This document shows, in pieces, positions 36,264 through 46,853 of a DNA stretch of 64,000 bases (positions within the stretch are counted from its first letter, which is position 1; every line of letters begins with the position of its first letter). The position numbers were made by a program, and so were the translations under genes. Where the stretch lies: positions 53,256,995-53,320,994 of the forward strand of contig CM060198.1 of assembly GCA_030549335.1 (NCBI GenBank), written 5' to 3'. The stretch comes from Pontederia crassipes. Its lineage: Eukaryota; Streptophyta; Magnoliopsida; Commelinales; Pontederiaceae. A model generated the notes under the pieces. The model saw nothing but the letters and a program-made list of their open reading frames with translations. It ran no database searches and was not told where the DNA came from.

Positions 36264-39200
36264 ATGTCGTCGTCCGACGCTATCGCAGAGGACGCCCACC
36301 ATGAAGACCATCACCAGCACATGCAACCCCAGACTGCTGTCCCCGGCGCTGGCGCCGACGCCGCCGTCGGCGTCCTAGCCGTCGACCCTCTGGAGAATAT
36401 GATAACGGAGGTGCCCCAGCCGTTGGAGAATCAGGAGCAACCCCAACCCCACCACATCAATGCCGATGCGATCGTCGACGCCGCCGCGCCGCTGATGAGC
36501 GCCACCTCCAACCAGCTCACGCTGTTGTTCCAGGGCGAGGTCTACGTATTCGATTATGTCACTCCCGAAAAGGTAACAAGGTCTTTTTGTGTTGGCAAAA
36601 GGCCTTCTTTTTTAATATTTTGCATTGCGTCTGTTCTTACCGTTGGATCTAAAGAGGCGGCTCTTTTCTTTGCTGATTTAATCGACTCGTTTTTTTTTAC
36701 AGTTTTTTTATTAGTCACATTGACATCTTTCGGATGTTTGAGTCGATTCTGAGATACAGTAATTGAAAACAGTACGAAAGTTGATGTTTTTATTGTCTTC
36801 TCCCATTTGTGAATAGTCATGGTCATATGATACACAAGATCCTGGCCGTTCAATCTGTAGGCGCACTAATAACATATATGTGAGATAATTTGTTCTCTTG
36901 CATTTCCTGCGTACTAATTGTTACTGCTAAGTAACGCATATTCTATAGGACACATTATGACGTATTATATAGGATACATTTTAAAAATGCATTATGATGG
37001 GTTGTTTGGAATACATTTTTCTGTATTAGAAAACTATTGGATGTCCCTCTCAAAAAAAAAAAAAAAACTATTGGATGCATATTCTTATCAGGATACTAAG
37101 GTACAATTTTAGCATAGCATTTAAGAACACCTTTTTGCGGATTTTCCAAATAATTTGAGAAACAATCGCCGTCAAAAGAGCATTTTTTTGGACTTGAAGA
37201 GAACATGCTTTCATTAGAAGACTTGACACTGTACATAGATGTTCATAGATGCAACAGTGCCTCAAAAGTCAAGGCCAATAAATGCTACATGTGCATGAGA
37301 TTTTATTAATCTTGTGGTTTCAGGGTATTAGTAGGAATTTCTTTCGGCAACAATCTTTGATCAAGTGCAATTGGTAGGTATATGTTGAATGTTATGGAAC
37401 AGGGTTAAAAATTGAAACCTTGACTACTGCACATGGTTCGTACAATGAATATTTAAGAACCTCTTTTTGTCAATGCTCTTCTTGCCTCTTTAAAAATTAT
37501 TTAAAAAAAAAGACTATTGTGTCTTTAAGAATGCCTTAAAAAAATAATTACTTAAAAAGAAGATAAATATTTAAGAACCTCTTTTTTTGTCAATGGCCTT
37601 AATGCTTCTTCATAAATAAACATTTAAGGGGTTAAATTAGCAAGATCACAAATTTGTGATTGTACCGTACAATCACACATTTTGAGGCTTTGGATCAGCA
37701 TTATTTTGATATGATATCCAAAACATAAATAATATGTATCGTTTGATCAAAGTGATGCCCATCCAAAAATCCAAAGTTTATGATTGCAGAGAGCAATCAC
37801 AATATGAAATTGCATGCTAATATGCCTCATATTTAAGAACCTCTTTTCTGTCAATGGTCTTCATGCTCCTTTCACAGATAATCACATGGACTCGACAATT
37901 GGAGTTAATACAGTATTCTGTCTAGATTTCAGAGCTCATCACTGATGCCAATAAGTGTGTTGTATCACATAGAAAGATGCTAATGGTATCTGTATCTTGA
38001 AAAATTTTGTTTGTCTCGGCAATGCATATTGCATTGGCCAACTATCTGAAGAGGAAAGTACCTGGTTTCCTTATTTGGTAGATGAACTTCATTTAAATTT
38101 CTTTTGCTTTTCTGTTACTAAGGGAGGCCAAAGACCTAGTACAAACAAAACCCCAGACCCTCTTATTCTACGAATCGAGGAGTGTGCAACTGCACTACGC
38201 CTTTGTTCTCAGTTTTTAATTATTCTTTTATATTGTCATGGTATAAATAACCTATTCCAAATTCAATGTTCAAGTTTGTATGTGTCATGTGCAGGTTCAA
38301 GCGGTTTTGTTATTTGAGCTTAAGGATAAGTTCTTAACAGGATTATTGTGCCTCAGGTTCAAGCGGTTTTGTTACTTCTTGGAGGGTGTGAAGTACCTTC
38401 TGGCGGAACTGGAATGGCAGTGCCATGCCCTCATGATGACAGGGTAGTTTCTCAACTTCTGAAGGCCCCCTCCATTAAACTTTGATGGAGGCATTAAGTC
38501 AGTTTGATATTTATTTTGATACACTTATTTAGTTGCATCTTGAAACAGGGATACAGTGATATTCTTCGACGAACAAATGTTCCTGCTAAAAGGCTTGCTT
38601 CATTGATTAGGTTCCGTGAAAAACGAAAGGAAAGAAATTTTGATAAGAAAATACGATATACTGTGCGAAAGGAAGTAGCTCTCAGGTACATGTGTATGAA
38701 TGTGTTTTTTAATATTTTGTTACACAAGGAGAGGTTAAATAAGTTTTTTTTTTGAGGAGAAACAATGTAAGCAATATAATTTAGTGCCAACAGAAAACTT
38801 AACATCAGGTGAATAGTCAAAATTGGATGTTTTCTTGTAACGTCATAATAATACAGTGATGCATCAGCACCAGCATTCATGAGCAATTCTGGGTGAAGAA
38901 ACATGGAAGAAAAATGGACAAAATATAATGACACTAATATTTCCTACATGTCTCCAAAAGAAGTAGCCGATACCCAAGACTATAGTTTTCATATATTTTG
39001 GTTGTACATTACAACTTTATTTTCATCTGCAGTAACCATAATGTTGTTAAATATGTTCATATTCTAGGAAAAAAACATATTATGTTGAATATGAACATAT
39101 TTCGCAAACATATATGTTTAAAATGACTTATTAAGTACAACTTGCTGGATATGAACATATTTAACAAACATATTACATTTTTAACAAACATAATATGCTT

Positions 39201-41649
39201 GTTTATGGTTGACATTTTCCATTAAAAATGTTTCCTAATCAGCTATTAATTTTTATTTTGCCTTTAACACCATCTTTTAGGAATTGTTTCATAGTCATAA
39301 TGCTTTATAATTTATTTAGAAATTTTTTTTTCTGCATATCACTATGTTGTTGTATGTAGCAGCTTGCCTATATAGTTTCCATGTAGCCGACCCCACCTAG
39401 TGGGATAAGGCTTTGTTGTTGTTGTTGTTGTTGTTGTGGGTGGCTAGTTGGTTTTTCCCTTTTCCATGTGTTTCCATGAATTTTTGGAAAGTCTTGAATG
39501 ATCAAAGTAAATGTGATGAAACTAATGTTTTTTTTTATCCGTGGGATCCTAAGATATATTGAAATGAAACATGCCTGATTTTCATTTGTTCATACTGGTT
39601 TCCATTTTTTTCGTTAGATTGAGGTGATTCTTTTTTGCGATATATAGCTCGGGAGAGATTATCATGCTGTTGGGGAATTTCTTGTTATTTGTCCCTTGTT
39701 CGCTGTTTCTAATTTGGTAATGAGCACCTGTCACTTCATAATTTCTTGGCAGGATGCAGCGTAGAAAAGGGCAGTTTGCTGGAAAGGCTAATCCTGAAGA
39801 AGGGGCATCAGGTTCAGCAAGTTGTACTCTTTCTTCAACCCAAGAGGGTCCTCCTCAGGAATCTCAGTGAGTTCCATATCAATTTTTGCTGCAGTATTAC
39901 AAATTTGGTTGATAGTAACTAACCTGTGAACGTGCTAGTATATGAAGTTTCGTATTCTTTATGTTGCTTTTGCAGTTGCCAAAATTGTGGAATTAGTGAA
40001 AAGCAGACACCAGCAATGCGTCGTGGACCAGCTGGACCTAGGTCTCTTTGCAATGCTTGTGGCCTAATGTGGGCAAACAAGGTCTATATTTTTTTAACCA
40101 TTATTGTTAAGGATGTAGGAATGTGCATCTCCTGGTACACATATCCTAATGTGCAACTTCTGGGCAGTTTCAAACACAGTATGCACATTCTGCATCTAAC
40201 CGATTTCACACAATCAACCAATTCAATGTCAATTACACTTACCCTGATGTTCTCAAAAAAAAAAAAATATGCTTACCCTGAAGGATTAAAGTACATCTTG
40301 GCAGAAGACGAGCAAAATATAACATGGAGAAAAGAAATTTCCAGTTTTTACTTTGAAATATTAACCTAGTAAGATCATTGCTTGTTTGGTTTTGTGATCT
40401 TCTGGATATTTTTCAAAATGAATATAAATGGAAAGTGTATTTAGTTTGTTCCTGTTTTCTTCCAGGGAAGATACATGATAAAATTGAGCTCAAAAAAAAT
40501 TCTTGGATGTATTATAATTACTAGAGAAAAATTTCCCCAGTACCCTTGAGAATTTTACTTCCTAGAACATAAACCAAATGTAAAACCGAGGTAGAAATAA
40601 AATAAGCACAAAGTGAGGGAATCGACCTAGCTCTAGTTTTTTAGAACTGTTTGAATGAAAGAAAAAACACTCTTCATTTCATAACAGAAGAATAATGGGT
40701 TTCTGTAGACTTTTTCTTGGGTTCACTACATAATTGGTAACATATGCAACAGAATATCCAATATATTTTGGATTTCTTGCTGAGTCCCCCCAAAAAAAAA
40801 ACTTGCTGTGTAATCAATTTAGTAGCATTAGAAGTATTTTTTTTGTAGTTGCATCTTCTATGTTACCTTGAGTAGTAGTATGTGCTGACATAAAAAGGGT
40901 TGCCTAAGATCTCACACGTCTTTTATGATAAAGTTCCACTTATTTAGAAGTAAAGGGTATTTTTTTCGTGAATTCTAGTCCCATAATAAATTTTGAAAGT
41001 GAAAGATTGTTGATATGAAACACCTTTGGTTTTCCTATTTTTCATCTAGAAAAAGAAAGTAAGAAATGAACGCCATGGGGTCCCTGTACTTTTTGCATTA
41101 CTTTTTTTCTAGCTCACACGGGACCTACTCACATTATACTCAATTCTATAGTTATGTTTCCCCAATACAAAATATAGTTACATCTTCTTTCTCACACTCG
41201 TATTGCATTTATTGTTCATACGTCTTATAACTCAAGTTTTTCAATTTGCAGGGTACTTTGAGGCCTCATTCAAAGGCCAAAGTGGGTACTCCAATTCCTG
41301 TCAACCCAATGGCGCATGTATGACTTTATGCGTTAACTATACTTAAATCTAAGTGATGCTTAATTTTGGTCATAACTGTTACAATCTTTTCCTGACAGAC
41401 TGAAGGCATAAGCTCGAATCTTGGGGGTGACAATAAAGCTGTCGTACATAATTCTAACAACAATGATACAGTTCTAACAACAGCTGAAATGTAAGTATAA
41501 TGCAGTTTATAATATCAAAATGGACATGAGAAAGACTTTGACCAATACTAACTTTGATTACCTTATTTAGACTGGGAGAACTTGTTCCAGGAGATGTACA
41601 GCAAACAGAGATGGAAGTGGACCGTAAGGCTGAAATGTCGACTGTATAA
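36264..41649 (+). CDS. TIFY-CCT-GATA zinc-finger transcription factor (ZIM/ZML type)
   Basis: Nuclear DNA-binding regulator of the group I TIFY (ZIM/ZML) class. Eight exons: 36264-36572, 38357-38443, 38549-38685, 39753-39866, 39976-40081, 41252-41317, 41399-41490 and 41571-41649, giving 329 aa with closed phases. Domains in order: an acidic, Pro/His-rich N-terminus; TIFY at about 84-118 ([14 protein letters not shown] with [10 protein letters not shown]); CCT at about 139-181 ([20 protein letters not shown]); and a GATA finger CX2CX20CX2C (Cys217, 220, 241, 244), then [10 protein letters not shown]. An upstream in-frame ATG at 36069 would add 65 residues of non-conserved, UTR-like sequence, so 36264 was preferred. 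A near-copy of the exon 2 acceptor lies 62 bp upstream of the real one. Confidence 0.94.
37448..37870. repeat. Three dispersed ~43-bp repeats in ZML intron 1
   Basis: The phrase ATATTTAAGAACCTCTTTT followed by TGTCAATG..CTT..TGC(T/C)TCTT occurs at 37448-37490, 37566-37610 and 37828-37870. A weaker form is near 37118. All are in the same orientation. Function unknown. Confidence 0.85.
38292..38312 (+). other. Duplicated exon 2 acceptor (decoy 3' splice site) in the ZML gene
   Basis: CAGGTTCAAGCGGTTTTGTT occurs here and again at the true intron 1/exon 2 border (38354 onward). Use of this upstream CAG would add 62 nt and shift the frame, whereas the downstream site gives the conserved [10 protein letters not shown]. 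Confidence 0.85.
39379..39436 (+). mobile_element. 5'-truncated LINE-family 3' end in ZML intron 3
   Basis: CCATGTAGCCGACCCCACCT onward through TGGGATAAGGC to a long (TTG)n tail. Same sense as the gene. A target duplication is not obvious. Confidence 0.88.
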
Positions 41650-42569
41650 ATATAAAAATTTTTTCATGAAATAGTAAATGGATATTCTGATTTAGTTTGT
41701 GGGGAGATTATGACTTCGGGATTCATTACTAAGACTGCCAGGTACAGGAAAAAGCAGCCCAAAGCGAGTTTAGGTCATTGTCAGCAGCAAATACATGATC
41801 GACCTTGAGATGTGTCGGCAAACTTTTCACATTGTGAAATTTTGTTGTTTATTCTGCCATTTGAACCCTTGGTTATGTTACATTGTTACAGAGAAAATTG
41901 ATGAATAATACTATAGGCTTTGCAAAGAAAGTCTTGTTGCTATAATTTGTCCTGCAGGTTTGTTCTTAGAGGTTCAGTGTGACTAATATATTTGTGTGGT
42001 CTGACTAATATAGAGCTCGTTAAACTTGTTGTCTGGAATAACTTTTGAATCCAATATGACTTTGTTCATTCGTGTTTGAACAAGAAGTTACATGCCCAAG
42101 GGTGTCTTTTTTTTTTCTTCTTTTCAAGCTGTGCCCATTGATTATTTTTCTCATGAAAAAAAAAACTATTCATCATAACAACGTTAATAATATCAGTAGA
42201 AACATCAGAAATGTCATGCAAGGATTCAGAAGTGTTCTGGGACCAAAATGCCTACCCAAAGGTTATATGCTCATTGAGTTCGGCATGTTACAACGTTTAC
42301 TTATGCATAAAATCAACTCTTACCAGCTGTTATATTTTGCCTAGTAGAGCAAGAGAGGAAAAGATGGTGCTTGGAGAAGAAACAAACTAACTAGACCTTG
42401 TTTTTGTCTCACATGATGTTGGTTTGGTTTCTTTCTAAGCCAAAACCAAAAACTTTCATCACCAAACATCTTTTCCAGTACGAATTCACAACCTTGTATT
42501 AGGTGTCCATAGAAATATAGATCGAGGTAGACATCCATCAGAAGTTTCAAGCCACGTTTGCTCGCTTGT
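41650..42569. other. Short intergenic region between converging ZML and GDSL genes
   Basis: It holds the 3' UTRs of both genes. AT-rich with poly-T runs. No other feature is seen. Confidence 0.7.
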
Positions 42570-44906
42570 TTAGGAGATGAGATCGATGCCTTGTATCAGG
42601 AGTTCATCGGCCAAGGCCCTGTTCGCCGCCTCCGTGGGGTGGACGCTGTCCCAGAACACGTACCCTGTCGCATTCGCGCACGTCCCGGGGGAAGCAGAAT
42701 TGCACAGCAGGGACGTCTCGATGGTCCCCGTCCCGCAGCAGGCCTTCCTCGCCTCGAAGAAACCTGTTCATCATCAAAAGCTTAGGATCATTAGCACTTC
42801 TGCATTCATGCCGTAATCAGTTCCTGCTATGTGCATGGCAAGTACCGCTGTTCTCTGGGTTTCTGATGATGTTGAGGAGTGGGTTGTAGATGTCGAAGAC
42901 GACCAGCTTCAGGTCTGAGTGGGCCTTCTTGAATGCTTGAGCGGATGCGTTGAGCTTCCTGTTGAAGGCCACCGCATCGTTGTTGAGCCTCTCCGCGCAC
43001 TCGTTGCTGCCGTGGTTGAAGAGCGTGATGGCCGCCGGGACGCAGCCGAGGGGCGGCAGGGATGTCACCCCGATCCTCCTTGCTCCCAAGCTGTACAGGT
43101 TCTGATCCAAGAAATTGTTCCGATTCAATTGTCATGAAGAAATCACGCGTTCTTTTTGTTTTTTCTCTACTGGGATTTAGCTGAAGCAAACTTTGGATTC
43201 AGATCCTGCTGTTCTACAGAGAGAACTTTAATCGACAAAGCCAGTTGGCATCACTGTAATGAGGCAGTAGTAGGCTTTGACCGACAAGAGAGTAATGGCG
43301 CCTGAGAAGATATCTAGTACTCTTGTTTAATGTTCAGCACGTAGGTGTCTCCCTACTACAAGAATAAATGTGCTCCATCTTCTTTCAATACTTCGAGTTC
43401 TGAAGATGAAATGTTTCTATTTGAGCTAAATACTTTATTATGATTTTCGGAACACACATCAGTGGTATGATCCACAGAATTTTGGTTATTTAGCAGTGCA
43501 ATCATCTAGCTATATTTGTTATAATTTTTTTCCAACTTAATTTGCAGCAAAAGTGATCATGTTTTGCAGCGGGAGGACAGAGTATACAACATAAGTAAAT
43601 ATAGTATTTATTCTCATGAATTAATGGCGATTTTAAAGTCGAAGGGTGGATATGAATAGGGATGGCATTGACTGAAGGAATCGCCTTCTAGGTGGAGTTA
43701 TTTATTGTATGTCTTGACTTGCTTGGATGCAGTAATTGCACTGCTTGAATACTCACGGTACTTAGATGAGCCACCATTAAAGAGTTAGCTTCATCATAAT
43801 ATATGACAGCAATAAGAGTATAATCTTGTGATTTTTGTAAGCTTACAAAGTTCGGATATATTTCTTCAGCTAATGCACTCGGCCACAACATTGACTACGG
43901 TGAAGGTAATACAATTAAAGGTACATGATTCTTTAACCTCTATATTTGGCATCTCTCAGCTTTGGGAGTTTTGACAGAACAGTGACAGCACTGTGGGGAC
44001 GATTAGCACATGCAGCCCAGTTTTTGGGTGGATTGAATTGTTGGTGCAGTTTGGGAGTGCAGAATAGCGTACCTGAATAAAATTGTTGAAACATTGAACC
44101 AGCAGGTCACCGAACTGATCAGGGGTGTAGGCGGAGTTGAGCAAGGGGTCGATGTAGTAATTCTGCACGTAGTCGCTGCTTCCGGCGCTGAGAAGATGGA
44201 TGGAATCTTTGAAGATGGCCGTGGCGTTGGCCCTTCCGGCGATGCTCTGCACCTTGGACTGGTACTCTCTGTACAAGTCGAGCTGCTCGCTCAGTGGTAT
44301 CGCATGCTGCCGGACAGTCCAAACGCAAATTAAAGCACTTAAGTCTTAAGATATATAACACATACAAAATACTAAGCCTCGTCGGTTCAGTTCATCGTCA
44401 AAACATGGCAAAGTTGCATGTGATGGCAACTCACATAGAGATTCGCCGTCCTGTCCCAGTAGCCGGAGGAAGCAGACGCGAAATTGGCTCCGTTGAGCAA
44501 TTTGCTTCCGGTGGCTTCACTGCTGAGGTAGGCCGGCGGGTAGGAAGTGAATCCAAGGTTCTCAACTGCACACAGGTTCAGAGGTGACGCAGCATGACCA
44601 ACAAAACGGAGCACTTCGTCGTTACACCATGCATGGCATCATTTACGTACCAGTGAAGTCAGTCGCCAGTTTGCCGTTGCAGAACCTCCCGGTTGGTACG
44701 TGCCGAGCGAAGTCCCGGCCATAGGGGGGGAAGTTGGCCTTGACGAGCGTGTCCAGGTTGTTGTTGTTCCCGGCATCGACGACGGAGTCGCCGAAGATCA
44801 TCACGGCAGGGACCAGTCCCTGGCCATCGCAGACGCCCACCAACGACATAACCAGCAACAGCGCTGGTGCTGGAAACACAAGCGCCAGCACGACCATGGA
44901 AACCAT
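42570..44906 (-). CDS. GDSL esterase/lipase, secreted
   Basis: SGNH-family hydrolase of the plant GDSL lipase group, secreted or apoplastic. Exons on the minus strand: 44906-44651, 44565-44435, 44306-44073, 43101-42846 and 42763-42570, giving 356 aa, a usual size. A hydrophobic signal peptide covers about 1-28. Block [13 protein letters not shown] has the nucleophile Ser41; block [13 protein letters not shown] has Gly111; block V WDSVHPTE has Asp331 and His334. Block III reads [11 protein letters not shown] (171-174), with Ser where most family members have Asn in Gly-X-Asn-Asp. Relatives with the same Ser (At5g03820/At3g53100-like) are, I believe, known, so it may still be active. The frame extends upstream to a TTG only; ATG 44906 is the first Met. 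The physiological substrate is unknown. Confidence 0.94.
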
Positions 44907-45626
44907 TCCTCGCAAGGCAAACTAGTGACAAAGCTTGGGGGAGGAGAAGAGGTTCGGATGCTTTGGAAGGTGAGTGAGAGTAATGGTGAGAGACAGGTGG
45001 AGATGGAGCGGCATTTATGTTGCAGGGAGGAGTGAGGTGGTGGGGGGAGAAGGATCGCAGGCGCTCCAAACTAAGAAGCAGTCGAGTTGGTAGATGGAAT
45101 TGAAGTGTGGTGGAGGTTTAAAGATGCTGCAATTAATTAATCGTGGGAGTAGTGTAGGAGTATGGATTGTGACTTGCACCTCCTACTCATTCCTAGACAA
45201 AGGCATGGTGTGGCTTGCAACCTCCTCCTTCCTCCGAGAGAAACCATAACCTGATCAGTGATGGATTAGGAGGAAGGAAAAGACTGCTGTTTAGTAGTCA
45301 TGCTGCATGGCACTTTGGAGGTTTATTAGGTGTGAGAGAGCTCATACTTTTAACATTCATTTTGGTGCAGCTCTACATGCATGAATTAATCTTGTTGCTG
45401 ATTTACATGAACCTGTATATAGGATGCTTTGTTCTGATGATAAATAATTGGAATTCTTTTTCGGTGAATTAAAGTTCTTTAGAGAAAATATATTGCTTTG
45501 GCCTCCATTTAAAATGATGTTATGATCTGGATGGACATTTTGCTCCTCAGCCAAAGCTGCTCTCGAAGGCCATTTACCTTCTGACAGTACATTGTGTGAC
45601 GTCATGTTGCTTATGAACTGTTCATT

Positions 45627-45660
<34 letters not shown>

Positions 45661-46853
45661 TTTGCACTTTGCAGTGTGCATGCATCATTGAGTTGGTTTC
45701 CCCACAGGAAAGAATCAATGCTGAGACTGTTCCTTCCTGTCAACAGCTTCCTTTTTGGGATTGCAGATAAGTAAAATGTCCATCCATCCTTTTTTTTGTG
45801 TGCCTTCTTAGGCCTGGCTGGGCTGAGATGAGCAATAAAATACACTGACCAACCAACCAGCAGAAAGCTTCAGTGGAAGTGCTCTCTCTTGATAATTGAC
45901 GTGCAACTTCCAATATGCTTCACATAATAAGGTCTTCTATCAGTTCAGAAAAGGGCACTGAATTGAACATAGAACCTTTCAAACAAAATCAGGAACCTAT
46001 GACCAAAATTCTGAAACCATGTCATTGAAGTGGATTACATTAAGTCGACGTGAAACGAAACAATATTCAAGTTGCTCTTCGGAAATATGGGGGTCCGGAC
46101 TCCGGAGGTTAAAATCAAGCAGCACATCATCACAGTCATCGTAGCATACTTGCAAACCTTGTTAGGAAAGAGATATCACATCTTTTGGCTTCTTCCTCAT
46201 CCTGCCTTTTGCTAGAGTCTGCATCAATCTGCCACCCATCTGAGCAAAGCTGGCAACAATTTGGTAGTTTCCTTCAGCACTTTATCACGATGTTTGCATT
46301 CCACTAACTCAACGAGCACATAAAAGAAACCAGGGTCCTTCCCACATCCCACTAATACATGGCAGCGAACTGATTCTTTAGTTTTCAATTCTTAGGGATG
46401 TCTGAACTATCATTACAGCACAGAATAGACAGACAGAAGCATTTCAGTTTCTGTAACATATTTCAAGCTTGAAGAAAACGTGCACTTCACTATCATGTCC
46501 TAAATGACCTTTTCATTCTTTGTACTCCTATTTCGAGAAAGTAAATCACATAGCGCCCCACTGGCCACAATCTGAACGAACCAAAATGCATAATTTCTCC
46601 AAAAGAACTTTAGAGGAAAAGCCATTTCAGGATAATAGCAAATGAAAAGCTACAAGGTGATGATGGCTTACAAGGAGAGCAACATGGATCTCCTGAAGCT
46701 TTCCTGATGGACCAGAAAACATGAACACCTAGGAAGACAACCTAGGGGAGGCTCAAAATTATTTTCTTCTAGAAGCCTCCGGTAAACTGTTCAGATAGGA
46801 CACTTTAGGAATGTTCCTATAGTAAGGAAAGTCACACATCTAAGTGATACTAT
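44907..46853. other. Intergenic between the GDSL promoter and the 3' end of threonine deaminase
   Basis: It contains the GDSL 5' UTR and promoter, a (GA)n microsatellite (45628-45657) and the presumed 3' UTR of threonine deaminase at its right end. A 55-60 codon open frame without Met on the minus strand at about 46226-46400 was judged too weak to annotate. Confidence 0.65.
45628..45657. repeat. (GA)n microsatellite
   Basis: About 15 GA units in intergenic DNA, 0.7 kb upstream of the GDSL gene. It explains the Arg-Glu and Ser-Leu frames here. Confidence 0.9.

Noticed and set aside
46226..46400. Minus-strand open stretch of about 55-60 codons without Met (reads CHVLVGCGKDPGFF)
   Set aside because: It is short, lacks a start, has a stop just upstream and no family I recognise. 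It most likely lies in or beyond the threonine deaminase 3' UTR. A BLASTP hit would reopen it.
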